Assembly: GCA_017517385.1 (NCBI GenBank)
Contig: JAFWZG010000052.1
Span: 17,039-81,038 of the forward strand
Direction of reading: 5' to 3'
Length of the DNA: 64,000 nucleotides
Origin: Akkermansia sp.
Lineage (GTDB): Bacteria; Verrucomicrobiota; Verrucomicrobiia; Verrucomicrobiales; Akkermansiaceae
The position numbers were made by a program, and so were the translations under genes. Shown in pieces: positions 9,522 to 17,530 of the stretch (positions are counted from its first letter, which is position 1; each line of letters starts with the position of its first letter). The notes beneath the pieces were generated by a model. That model was not told the DNA's origin and ran no database searches. It worked only from the letters and a program-made list of their open reading frames with translations.

Positions 9522-9551
9522 TTCTCATTAACTCATACAAATATCAATCAT

Positions 9552-10118
9552 ATGGACGAAGAAACACTCTTGCTCGAGACCGAGACCTCCATGGAGGAAG
9601 CCCTCGAGAACATGCTGACTAAGTTCGCCGGTGTGCGTACCGGTAAGGCTTCCCCCTCCCTCGTGGATAATATGGACATTTTCGTGGCTTCCTATGGCAC
9701 GAGCATGAAGCTGAAGAGCCTTGCTGTGGTTTCCACCCCGGACGCCCGCTCCATCCTCATCCAGCCGTTTGACCCCAGCACGCTCAATGACATTAAGAAG
9801 GCTATCGCTGAGAGCAGCCTGAACATCACTCCTATCATTGATGCTCGCTCCGTCCGTCTTCCCATCCCTGAACTCACCGGCGAGCGCCGTAAGGAGCTTT
9901 GCAAGCACGTGAAGTCCCTCTCCGAGGAAACTCGCGTCCGCATCCGCGGTGTGCGTAAGACCGGTATGGACGGCGTGAAGAAGCTTAAGGCTGACAACAT
10001 CCTCACTGAAGACGGCGTGCGCCTTGCTGAAGACAAGGTGCAGAAGCTCACCGATAAGTACGTCAAGAAGGTTGACGAGCTGGTGGCCGCCAAGGAAAAG
10101 GAAATCATGACTGTTTAA
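9552..10118 (+). CDS. frr: Ribosome recycling factor
   Basis: RRF splits post-termination ribosomes together with EF-G. The 188-residue protein has the typical first helix (METSMEEALENML-like), the FAGVRTGKASPSLVDN segment, IQPFDPSTLNDIKKAI, and the C-terminal helices with TGMDGVKKLK and LTDKYVKKVDEL. The length fits the family. It lies between pyrH and the bactofilin gene. The leader before the ATG (AATATCAATCAT) has no Shine-Dalgarno sequence. Confidence 0.95.
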   Translation: MDEETLLLETETSMEEALENMLTKFAGVRTGKASPSLVDNMDIFVASYGTSMKLKSLAVVSTPDARSILIQPFDPSTLNDIKKAIAESSLNITPIIDARSVRLPIPELTGERRKELCKHVKSLSEETRVRIRGVRKTGMDGVKKLKADNILTEDGVRLAEDKVQKLTDKYVKKVDELVAAKEKEIMTV

Positions 10119-10142
10119 TCCCCCAACAAACTTATCACACAC

Positions 10143-10463
10143 ATGAGCAGCAATAATACAAACGTCCTCGCTCAGGGTATCGAAATCATCGGTACCATCA
10201 CCTTCCACAATGACATGCACATTGATGGCAAGATTGACGGCGAGATTACCTCCGAGTCCGGCAAGGTAACAATCGGTGAGCTCGCTGACATCAAGGGCGA
10301 CATCCGTGCCGGTGAGGTTCACATCTACGGCCACGTGGACGGCAATGTGAACAGCGGCCGCTGCCACCTTAACGAGCGCGCTGTGGTGAATGGCGATATC
10401 ACCACCACCGTTCTTTCCATGGTTGAAGGCGCTCGCCTTTCCGGCCGTGCCCAGATTGGTTAA
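10143..10463 (+). CDS. Bactofilin family cytoskeletal protein
   Basis: The 106-residue protein is a compact bactofilin (DUF583) made of a right-handed beta-helix repeat: TITFHNDMHIDGKIDGEI, VTIGELADIKGDIRAGEVHIYGHV and so on. Glycines and hydrophobic residues recur about every 6 positions. Bactofilins polymerise without nucleotide and act in cell shape, stalk or polar scaffolds. The short termini around the core are usual. It closes the pyrH-frr operon and is followed by a strong terminator. Confidence 0.85.
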   Translation: MSSNNTNVLAQGIEIIGTITFHNDMHIDGKIDGEITSESGKVTIGELADIKGDIRAGEVHIYGHVDGNVNSGRCHLNERAVVNGDITTTVLSMVEGARLSGRAQIG

Positions 10464-10481
10464 TTCCCTTTCCATTCATAC

Positions 10482-10519
10482 GTGCACAGTAGGGTAGTGT
10501 TCCCTGCTGTGCACTTTTT
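10482..10519 (+). terminator. Intrinsic terminator of pyrH-frr-bactofilin operon
   Basis: A 13-bp stem with one G-T pair (10482-10494 against 10502-10514) and a 7-nt loop is followed by a T-run. Confidence 0.85.
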
Positions 10520-10615
10520 AAATCAAAATTTGTTAAATTGAAACACAAAATCTGCTCTTGTGGTGTAGCATTCAATCCTGCCATTCATAATGCTGCAAAA
10601 TCGCTCCAAAATAGA

Positions 10616-10645
10616 TTGACATCAGAGGGGCTAGAATGGTAAAAG
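10616..10645 (+). promoter_or_regulatory. Promoter upstream of ankyrin gene (repeat-associated copy A)
   Basis: TTGACA (10616-10621), an 18-bp spacer and TAAAAG (10640-10645). The whole stretch from about 10596 to 10646 closely resembles 14212-14263, upstream of the GNAT gene. The region 10520-10615 shows no gene. Confidence 0.5.
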
Positions 10646-10667
10646 AGCTACATGTTTCGGATGTTCG

Positions 10668-10717
10668 CGGAGAGCGAGTCCTTAAATTGCTTCTCTGAGT
10701 GTTGAAATAATGGCCCC
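10668..10717 (+). repeat. Dispersed 5'-UTR element, copy A (diverged)
   Basis: This 50-nt stretch, with the core CTTAAATTGCTTCT and ending in GGCCCC, aligns with copies B (14282-14332) and C (62937-62987). It lies between a promoter and the start codon of an ankyrin gene. It is the most diverged of the three copies. Confidence 0.55.
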
Positions 10718-10751
10718 GAATTCAGGTCTCAGAACCAAGGTAATTTAGTTC

Positions 10752-12698
10752 ATGATAGTTCAGACGATGAATACGATATCAATGACGCTGATGATGGCAC
10801 CTACCGGTGATGCCGATGGATTGTTCAGAGCCGCTATTCTTTTTGTGTTTGCTTTGATTTTTTATTTGCTCATGAATGAGAAGGGTGATTCCGGGAAAGC
10901 AAGCCCTCGAGAGCCCCGAACTTTTATTCAAACTCGTAAAAATAAGAAGGTCACTAAACTGCGTCGAAAGAAATCTGATACCCCAACGGAGAAAAACTCC
11001 GAGCCGTCCGATTTGAGTTCAGCTGCTGATACCCCAACGGAGAAAAACTCCGAGCCGTCCGATTTGAGTTCAGCTGCTGATACCCCAACGGAGAAAAACT
11101 CCGAGCCGTCCGATTTGAGTTTAGCTGCTGATACCCCAACGGAGAAAAACTCCGAGCCGTCCGATTTGAGTTCAGCTGCTGATACCCCAACGGAGAAAAA
11201 CTCCGAGCCGTCCGATTTGAGTTCAGCTACTGATACCCCAACGGAGAAAAACTCCGAACAGGCCGATTTGAGTTCAGCTACTGATACCCCAACGGAGAAA
11301 AACTCCGAGCAGGCTGAGTTGTGTTCTTCTGTGCCGTCCGCTGAGAAATCAGTAAAACCGGCAGAAGTAACATGTTCTGAGACTTCCTCAGACGGCACTC
11401 CTGTGAATGCTTTTCCGAAAAGTGATGCATGTGCAATCACAAAAAATAATGAGCAATTAGATAACGAGCTTCTATTGGCTGCAAGTGATGGGGATGTAGA
11501 GAAAATTCGTTTGCTGGTGCAAGCCGGAGCAGACGTCAATGTGAAGGGATTTGCTGGTTTGCGCCCGATAGATTTTCTTATTGGAAAAAGTGATACCATG
11601 AGAGTGTACAATGGTGTGAAAATTTTGTGCAACTCTCCGAGAATGCCAATTAATGATGCTTTGAATTCTGTGCACGAATATTTGTGCTCTTTTTTGCTAT
11701 TTGATACTTATTTTGATCATTCTCTGGCAGGTTTTGACGAGATTCCCTTAGGCGCGTTTTTGACAGTTCCCGGTCTGGATATGTATCGGGTTCAAGTAAC
11801 TCAAGATGAGTTTGCGTATTCTAACTACATGCCGACGTTATATTCAATAATAACCCTTGCTGATGAAACAAAATATTGTAAAAGTTTAATCGACGAACAT
11901 TTGGAGAAGTTAAAAACGAATGATGAAAAATTGGTGTTGGCCGCCGAATCCGGGGATGTGGCGACTTTGGATTCACTGCTTGCCAACCATGCGTATGTGA
12001 ATACGAGAGATTTTTTTGGAAGAACTCCGCTACATGCAGCAGCCGCTTCCGGATATGAAGACTGCGTGGCTCGTCTTTTGGCGGAGCCTTTCGCTGATCC
12101 TTTCATTGAGGCTGGCGGTCAAACACCCTTGGATATAGCTGAAGAGTGGGGATATACCGAATGTGCCAACCTTCTCAGACAGCAAATGGAGAAAGACGAA
12201 GAGCCTATTAATCTGGCTCCGGATGAATATAATAACGCTATACTGAATGCTGCTCAGCAGGGCGATAGCAGGACGTTGCGGCGACTTATTGCAGCCGGGG
12301 CGGATGTCAATGCCACCAACTCATGGGGATTCACTCCTTTGGCAGAAACTGCAGCGCATGGATATGTGGAATGTATGAAGCTGTTACTTGCTGCGCCGGA
12401 AATCGATGTTAACAAGGCATCACTATTTGGTGATACTCCTATTTTATGGGCTGCTTTGCATAGGCATTATGAGTGTCTTGAACTTATGGTGAAGCATGGT
12501 GAAGTTGATTTCTCAATAACTTATGAGAATACAGGCCTGTTGTCATACACATCCAATTCCAGATACAATGGTACTGTTCTCAGTGTGCTCCCAAGTGAGT
12601 ATAGGTATATCATTGAGAATAGCCGGTATTGGACGCCGGTTTCTGCTGAAGTCTCACCCTCCGGAAACTGGAAAAGTTGGAATATTCCTATAAATTGA
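10752..12698 (+). CDS. Membrane-anchored ankyrin-repeat protein with tandem 17-residue repeats
   Basis: The 648-residue protein has a short N-terminus, one membrane segment (about residues 27-42, AAILFVFALIFYLLM) and a basic stretch (KNKKVTKLRRKK). A low-complexity linker of seven 17-residue repeats (DTPTEKNSEPSDLSSAA) follows. Ankyrin repeats come in three groups: ELLLAASDGDVEKIRLLV, then KLVLAAESGDVATLDSLL with a typical TPLHAAAASGYEDCVARLL, and NAILNAAQQGDSRTLRRLI. The long linker probably presents the ankyrin domain away from the membrane. Function is unknown. The AT-richer base use, the neighbouring IS element and the repeat expansion mark this as accessory DNA. Confidence 0.8.
   Translation: MIVQTMNTISMTLMMAPTGDADGLFRAAILFVFALIFYLLMNEKGDSGKASPREPRTFIQTRKNKKVTKLRRKKSDTPTEKNSEPSDLSSAADTPTEKNSEPSDLSSAADTPTEKNSEPSDLSLAADTPTEKNSEPSDLSSAADTPTEKNSEPSDLSSATDTPTEKNSEQADLSSATDTPTEKNSEQAELCSSVPSAEKSVKPAEVTCSETSSDGTPVNAFPKSDACAITKNNEQLDNELLLAASDGDVEKIRLLVQAGADVNVKGFAGLRPIDFLIGKSDTMRVYNGVKILCNSPRMPINDALNSVHEYLCSFLLFDTYFDHSLAGFDEIPLGAFLTVPGLDMYRVQVTQDEFAYSNYMPTLYSIITLADETKYCKSLIDEHLEKLKTNDEKLVLAAESGDVATLDSLLANHAYVNTRDFFGRTPLHAAAASGYEDCVARLLAEPFADPFIEAGGQTPLDIAEEWGYTECANLLRQQMEKDEEPINLAPDEYNNAILNAAQQGDSRTLRRLIAAGADVNATNSWGFTPLAETAAHGYVECMKLLLAAPEIDVNKASLFGDTPILWAALHRHYECLELMVKHGEVDFSITYENTGLLSYTSNSRYNGTVLSVLPSEYRYIIENSRYWTPVSAEVSPSGNWKSWNIPIN
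10977..11318 (+). repeat. 51-bp tandem repeat, six full copies plus one partial, in frame
   Basis: Units start at 10977, 11028, 11079, 11130, 11181, 11232 and 11283, each encoding a 17-residue unit. The first five units are nearly identical at DNA level and the last two diverge (EQAD, EQAE), as expected from recent slippage or unequal recombination. Since 51 is a multiple of three, copy changes keep the frame. Confidence 0.95.
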
Positions 12699-12901
12699 TA
12701 CCATTCGTGTCATATTGCCGGGTTGTGTGGATGTTTGAATGCATTACAAATCTCACTTCAGCATTCTGATGTCGCGCACATGTGTCCCAAAGATTTTCTA
12801 AACGATAGCAAAACAGCAAAAATCGGGGCAAAAAAAATGGAAGGTTGTTTTTCTCACCAGTAAATCGTATACTGGTGTTGCTTCAAAAAAAAACACCTTC
12901 C

Positions 12902-14154
12902 ATGAGTACTGTACATCTTTTCTCCCAAGTGTTGCAAGCTTAATCGATCGAACCATAGTCGTTTCTGCTGCAAAAAAGCGACATACAGACAAATATTGCC
13001 AAACTCTCGACACATGGACGCATCTTATTGCCCTGTTGTTCTGCCATATGGTAGACTGCCAATCCCTGCGTGATATCTGCAAGGGGCTACAAGGAATAAG
13101 AGGTGGGCTCAACCACTTGGTAATTCAAAAAACACCATCTCGTAATGCGCTGAGCCATCAGAATGCTAAGCGAGATGCTATGGTGTTTCGGGATATCTAT
13201 CAACTTCTTCACAAACGCTTGGGACAGCAGGCCTTCACCTGTCGCTTCCGGGAGGGTATCAAGGCATCACGCATCATGTTGCTCGATTCGAGCGTTATCA
13301 CGCTTTGTCTCAGTATGTTCAACTGGGCACATTACAGCGAAGAGAAAGGCGCTATAAAGCTTCACACACTCTTTTCGCTCAATGACTTTCTACCTATAGA
13401 TGTTCACGTTTCAGATGGTAAGATGTCGGATAACATAGGCGCTTACCACCTGATGCCACCGGGGCGCAGCATCATTGTAGCCGACCGAGGATACGATGAT
13501 ACGGAGCTCTGGAGGGATTGGGACAGCAGGGGAATCAGCTTTGTCGTGCGTTTGCGCAAAGATATCAAATTTACCCGTAAAGAGGCTTTCCCGCAACCTG
13601 ACGACCGGGAACAGGATATCCTGGTGGATGAGGCCATAGAGTTAATCGGTGATGATACGTCTAAAAACTATCCTCACCCTTTGCGCCGAGTTGTCGTCTA
13701 CCGCCCGTATGACTCTTCCCGCCGCAAATCAGGGCAGAGAACAGACGATACAGAAGCGCCGGAGCATACGATTGAGCTTATCACGAATAATGCCTACGGG
13801 GAGGCTGATACTATCAGTGCGCTTTATAAGGCTCGTTGGCAAATTGAAAGCTTTTTTAAAACCATTAAGCAGCATTTGCGCATCAAGACCTTTATTGGAA
13901 CGAATAAGAATGCCGTGATGTGTCAGATTTGGACAGCAATGATAGCCATATTGTTGCTTCAATACCTCAGGAGTAAAGCAAAGTACGACTGGCATATGTC
14001 CAACCTTGTCACGTTCATCAGAATTCACCTGATGAGCTATATAGATTTGTGGGTCTGGATAAATCAGCAGGAAGATAGGGTGCATTCCCCGCCGAAATTA
14101 ACTGAAATTTGCATACAGGGGGGCTTTGAAAAAGCCCCTTTTCGGAAAGCCTAG
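12902..14154 (+). pseudogene. IS4-family transposase, frameshifted near the N-terminus
   Basis: Translation from ATG 12902 gives MSTVHLFSQVLQA and then hits a stop at about 12941. Adding one base there restores a continuous frame (LIDRTIVVSAAKKRHTD and onward) that joins the long downstream frame at about 12942, so one T appears to be missing. The rest is intact: first Asp in MLLDSSVI, second Asp in VADRGYDD, and the IS4 signature YKARWQIESFFKTIKQHL with its Tyr, Arg, Glu and Lys. The N-terminal part resembles DUF4372. A sequencing error, a true pseudogene or frameshift-regulated expression could each explain it. Confidence 0.8.
14120..14142 (+). terminator. Terminator-like hairpin at the end of the transposase gene
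   Basis: GGGGCTTT (14120-14127), loop GAA, AAAGCCCC (14131-14138) and TTTT. It overlaps the last codons of the transposase. Confidence 0.65.
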
Positions 14155-14232
14155 GATTTATCGGCACTTGCGTCTCTCAGAAAAAATCTTTGGGACACAT
14201 GTGTCACGCTCCAAAATCGCGCCAAAAATGGA

Positions 14233-14262
14233 TTGACTTCAGAGGGGATAGAATGATATAAG
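14233..14262 (+). promoter_or_regulatory. Promoter upstream of GNAT gene (repeat-associated copy B)
   Basis: TTGACT (14233-14238), 18 bp, TATAAG (14257-14262). Sequence and spacing match the promoter at 10616-10645. Confidence 0.6.
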
Positions 14263-14281
14263 AGACGCATACGCCAGATGC

Positions 14282-14332
14282 ACACAAGAGAGGGGCTTAA
14301 ATTGGCTTCCTAAGTGTCGAATGAATGGCGCC
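14282..14332 (+). repeat. Dispersed 5'-UTR element, copy B
   Basis: The first 35 nt (14282-14316) are identical to 62937-62971, and both copies end in GGCGCC. The element starts about 20 nt after the promoter and lies 115 nt before the GNAT start codon. The stretch from 14333 to 14447 has no other recognisable feature. Confidence 0.8.
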
Positions 14333-14447
14333 ATCTTAGAATATGTTACCATAGTCGGTACATAAGAGAACGCACCGGAAATAAGGAACTGTACGCAGCA
14401 CGGGCATAAATAGGCAAGTAGAAGAGTAATAAGCAATTCCCCACACC

Positions 14448-15461
14448 ATGACGATAGAAACGCTCTCATTACATCCTTTTCGCGCGGAAGACGCGCAGCG
14501 CCTCACCGACCTCATCACCTCGCCGGGGGTATTGAAATACCTGACCCTACCCACCCCCTATAAGCTTGAACATGCGCAGGATTTCATCAACCGCTGCATA
14601 ACTCAGCATTTACCGCAATGCGGCGTATGGGTTAATGGCGAGCTTGCAGGGTGTATCGGTCTGGGGAATCCGCCCGGGGGAGATGCTACCATACAAATGG
14701 TAGGTTACTGGTACGGTGCGGCCTATCATGGCAAAGGCATAGCCACCCGCGCCTTGGAGCAGTTTCTCCCCCTCATTCCCGCCCTGGCACCGCAATGCCA
14801 CAGCATTGTTGCCTTTACCCATTGTGATAACACAGCCAGTCAGCGAGTGATTGAAAAAAACGGCTTTACAAGTAACGGCATGGTAAGCGAGTATAACGGG
14901 AAACTGCTACCGTTCAGCGCGGCATACCAATATACGCGCCGTGTGCGTGATATCATTGACCATACATTCACCCTCAAACCGTGGGAAAAAGCAGACACCG
15001 ACACATTGCACCACCTTATATCCCCGGTGGAAATTACAAGTAACTTGCTGATACCCACCCCATATCAGCTTCACCATGCGCAAGAGTTTATCCGCGAAAC
15101 CATCTCCGCTCCCTACTGCCGATACGCCATCTGCTCCAAGGGTAACATCGTTGGCGGTATCGGGGCAGAATATACCCCTGCTGCAAACGGCAAACAAGAT
15201 ATCAAGATAGGCTACTGGCTAGGCACAGCATACCGCGGACAAGGTTTTGCCACCGCAGCTGTAAAGTTGATGCTGCAGCTCATACCCTCCCTGATGCCCG
15301 AGCACAACACCATATACGCCCGTGTACTGAAACACAACAAACCGAGCGCCAAAGTGTTAGAAAATTGCGGTTTTACCTACACCGGTGAAGTGCTGCAAGA
15401 TACAGGTACCGACACAGCTGCCGAAGTGTACCATTTTGAATACCGCAACACACTAACATGA
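14448..15461 (+). CDS. Tandem-domain GNAT N-acetyltransferase (RimJ/RimL type)
   Basis: The 337-residue protein consists of two GNAT domains of about 165 residues. Each has the acetyl-CoA loop: YHGKGIATRALEQF in the first and YRGQGFATAAVKLM in the second, each followed by the beta-strand/helix pattern SQRVIEKNGF or SAKVLENCGF. The halves also share a start such as LTLPTPYKLEHAQDFI versus LIPTPYQLHHAQEFI, so the gene arose by internal duplication. Substrates may be protein N-termini, small amines or antibiotics; none is indicated. The two-domain form is unusual for this subfamily. It sits in the accessory island behind a repeat-associated promoter. Confidence 0.85.
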   Translation: MTIETLSLHPFRAEDAQRLTDLITSPGVLKYLTLPTPYKLEHAQDFINRCITQHLPQCGVWVNGELAGCIGLGNPPGGDATIQMVGYWYGAAYHGKGIATRALEQFLPLIPALAPQCHSIVAFTHCDNTASQRVIEKNGFTSNGMVSEYNGKLLPFSAAYQYTRRVRDIIDHTFTLKPWEKADTDTLHHLISPVEITSNLLIPTPYQLHHAQEFIRETISAPYCRYAICSKGNIVGGIGAEYTPAANGKQDIKIGYWLGTAYRGQGFATAAVKLMLQLIPSLMPEHNTIYARVLKHNKPSAKVLENCGFTYTGEVLQDTGTDTAAEVYHFEYRNTLT

Positions 15462-15666
15462 ACTCCCCCCCCCTGCATTTCAGCTGACGTAATTTCTGCG
15501 CAGATGATACGGAGCAAGCCAACGGGCTCTGCTTAAATGCGGGTTTGAATGCCGGGGCGAAATCTCCGACTTTCAGGGTAAGGCTCTGCCGTATGCAGTG
15601 CTTCATTTTACCCTCAATTTCTGAAGCCGTATGTAAGCCAATGTACGGCTCAACGCTCAGGCTCAT
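15462..15666 (+). other. Intergenic stretch without recognisable gene
   Basis: Between the GNAT gene and the transposase remnant I see no supported gene. A minus-strand open frame here gives no recognisable protein and is not called. Confidence 0.5.
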
Positions 15667-15936
15667 GTGACAAGCGTAAGAAACGTTGAAGAATGCCTCA
15701 CCATCATTGATTGTCCTCCCGAGGTGCAGCGACGTCTCAGAACGTCCAATATTATGGAAAGCATTAACAGGCAGCTCAAACGCAGAACAAACGTTATTTC
15801 CATCTACCCCTCAGAAACTTCTTTGCTTAGAATTGTAACGGCAAAAGCCATGGATCTCTCCGATGAATGGGAGGGTATTAGCAGCAAGGCCTACATTTCC
15901 CCGGAGAAGCTTCAACAAGCGGCTGAGGTGCTGTAG
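15667..15936 (+). pseudogene. C-terminal remnant of an IS256/Mutator-type transposase
   Basis: The 89-codon frame contains RLRTSNIMESINRQLKRRT followed by IYPSETSLLRIVTAKAMDL and DEWEG, which match the C-terminal end of IS256-family transposases (RLRTTNxxERLNxExKRRT...FPNxxSxLRLV...EW). The DDE catalytic core expected upstream is missing and the sequence before about 15660 is unrelated, so this is a truncated copy. Confidence 0.75.
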
Positions 15937-16262
15937 GCAGCCTCGTCTCAGCCTCAAAATCCCGCTGCTTAATCTAAACCGCAAACAAATTTTGCACCAA
16001 TGACCGGGATTTTATAGAAAAAAGCTTGCGCCGCCGGGCCAACAAACTTTTGCTTTGCCGCATCGTCTCACCCGGCAAAGCGTACAGAGAGAACATCAGT
16101 TAGGAGAAAAGAGCAACTTTGAAAGGCGCTGAGCATTCTGAATCGAGACCTCTACATAGGGTGCTTGCCCAAGGAGCAATTCCGACAGGAATTTCAGGCG
16201 AGAGATGAAAACACAGCAAGGCTACGCCTACTCACGAAATTTGCACATAAGGAAGAATCTGT
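15937..16262 (+). other. Intergenic region, probably degraded mobile DNA
   Basis: About 325 bp without a supported gene separate the transposase remnant from the Sel1 promoter. No inverted repeat matching an IS256 end could be identified by eye. Confidence 0.4.
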
Positions 16263-16291
16263 TTGACGCTAGAGGCACAGTAGGGTATGCT
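16263..16291 (+). promoter_or_regulatory. Promoter of Sel1-repeat gene, leaderless type
   Basis: TTGACG (16263-16268), 17 bp, TATGCT (16286-16291), then 6 nt to the ATG at 16298. Confidence 0.7.
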
Positions 16292-16297
16292 GAGGGC

Positions 16298-17422
16298 ATG
16301 GCAAAGAATAAGAAGAACGCGCTGGAGAATTATCTGAATGAACTGTACTTGGCCGGGATGATGGGGGATGAGGAGGCACAGTTAGAGCTGATTAATTTTT
16401 ATGTGACGGAGACGGATTTACCATTGCCGGATATGGCTAAGGTATGGTTGACTCAGCTTGCAGAGAAGGGGATTGATCAGGCTCGCCGTTGCTATTTTTC
16501 GTGGGCGATGAGCGGCGATAAGGGGAATTTTGATTGGCTGAAGCTGGAGCAGTGGGCACTGGAGATGGTGAAAACAACGCCGGACACAGCATACTGCATG
16601 CTGGGCATGCTTTATGAACCGAACTTGCCGGGATTTGATGATGCCAAGGTGGCTGAGGCTCATTATCGAAAGGCGGTGGAGCTCGGGAATGCCGGTTGTG
16701 GCTTTTATCTGGCTCGTGTGATACTGGGTAGGACGGCGGAGGATACCGAGCCGGATTATGAGGAAGTACGCCGTCTGCTTGAGGCTGCCGTGGAGGTTAA
16801 TGGGTCGGCTCCTGCATATGATATACTCGGCTCCGTGTGTTTGTGGATGGGGGATGATGAGGCTGCCGCAAAATGCTTCCAGAAAGTGCACCGCTTGGCT
16901 CCTGATAATGCAGAGTGTTGCCTGAACTTGGCATATCTGTATGCCCGCGGGGGTGGCGTGCGCCAGAATGATGAGATTGCTCTTCGTTATTTCCAGAAAG
17001 CCGCAAATCTTGGTAGCCCCATCGGAACATATATGGTAGGCTCATATTATTATTATGGGCTGGGTGCTCGCCGCAATGCTAAACGCGCGGTGGATTACAT
17101 GAAACGCGCGTTGGATTTGGGTATAGTGGAGGCTTTATACATGCTCGGGGCCTGTTATATGGATGGGGTCGGGGTGCGCGCTGATGTGCCGACTGCTCTG
17201 AATTACTGGGAGCGGGGAGCGGAGGAGAAAATGGCTGATTGCTGCGCAGCTCTGGTAAGGTATTATCTCGAGGATGCTGAGGGGGTGGTTGATATTTCCA
17301 AGGTTGAGGCTTTGCTGGCTACAGCCCGTGAGAATTTGCAGCCGGATGATGAGCAGACTTCGGAAGCGATAGAGCTGGCTCAGGCTCTCCTGAAAGAGAG
17401 AAAGGGAGAGGGAGGAGTGTGA
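16298..17422 (+). CDS. Sel1-like/TPR repeat protein
   Basis: The 374-residue protein is helical and has Sel1-like repeats, clearest in the C-terminal half: NLAYLYARGGGVRQNDEIAL, then MVGSYYYYGLGARRNAKRAV and MLGACYMDGVGVRADVPTAL. An earlier unit is MLGMLYEPNLPGFDDAKVAE. Such repeats form protein-interaction solenoids. No signal peptide is seen, so it is probably cytoplasmic. The ATG at 16298 (MAKNKKNALE) is preferred over an upstream in-frame ATG because the promoter -10 box ends 6 nt before it. Function is unknown. Confidence 0.8.
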   Translation: MAKNKKNALENYLNELYLAGMMGDEEAQLELINFYVTETDLPLPDMAKVWLTQLAEKGIDQARRCYFSWAMSGDKGNFDWLKLEQWALEMVKTTPDTAYCMLGMLYEPNLPGFDDAKVAEAHYRKAVELGNAGCGFYLARVILGRTAEDTEPDYEEVRRLLEAAVEVNGSAPAYDILGSVCLWMGDDEAAAKCFQKVHRLAPDNAECCLNLAYLYARGGGVRQNDEIALRYFQKAANLGSPIGTYMVGSYYYYGLGARRNAKRAVDYMKRALDLGIVEALYMLGACYMDGVGVRADVPTALNYWERGAEEKMADCCAALVRYYLEDAEGVVDISKVEALLATARENLQPDDEQTSEAIELAQALLKERKGEGGV

Positions 17423-17495
17423 CTCCCGCTCCCTTCTCCCGCCCAGAGCTCACCATAGGCTGAGAGTAAAATGCGTGAGTGGACGCAGTTTTACC

Positions 17496-17524
17496 TTTAT
17501 CTCTGCTAAAAAAGTAGGTAAAAT
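17496..17524 (+). promoter_or_regulatory. Promoter of uvrA, leaderless type
   Basis: TTTATC (17496-17501, weak), 17 bp, TAAAAT (17519-17524), then 6 nt to the ATG at 17531. Confidence 0.55.
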
Positions 17525-17530
17525 GCGGCC

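Larger units (their letters stand above)
12777..14203 (+). mobile_element. IS4-family insertion sequence, 1427 bp
   Basis: The ends are perfect 21-bp inverted repeats (12777-12797 and 14183-14203) containing ACATGTGTCCCAAAG. Inside is a single DDE transposase gene. A possible 4-bp direct repeat (CATG) at the junctions cannot be separated from the palindromic tip, so the target duplication is unclear. A short hairpin (12855-12862 with 12870-12877) precedes the transposase start, as in elements that block read-through expression. The element sits a few bases upstream of the repeat-associated promoter of the GNAT gene. Confidence 0.88.

Noticed and set aside
9528..10475. Minus-strand open frame over frr and the bactofilin gene
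   Set aside because: It spans two clear genes in antisense and has no domain or promoter.
10977..11318. Regular repeats considered as a CRISPR array
   Set aside because: The units are contiguous without spacers, 51 bp long and in frame inside a gene.
10928..11632. Minus-strand repetitive open frames under the ankyrin gene repeat
   Set aside because: The repeats arise from the 51-bp unit of the plus-strand gene; no start signal or independent evidence supports a gene.
15373..15666. Minus-strand open frame of 97 codons between GNAT and the transposase remnant
   Set aside because: It overlaps the end of the GNAT gene and has no recognisable domain or promoter.
17400..17460. Terminator after the Sel1 gene
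   Set aside because: GGGAG/CTCCC pairing is possible, but there is no T-run and several alternative pairings exist.
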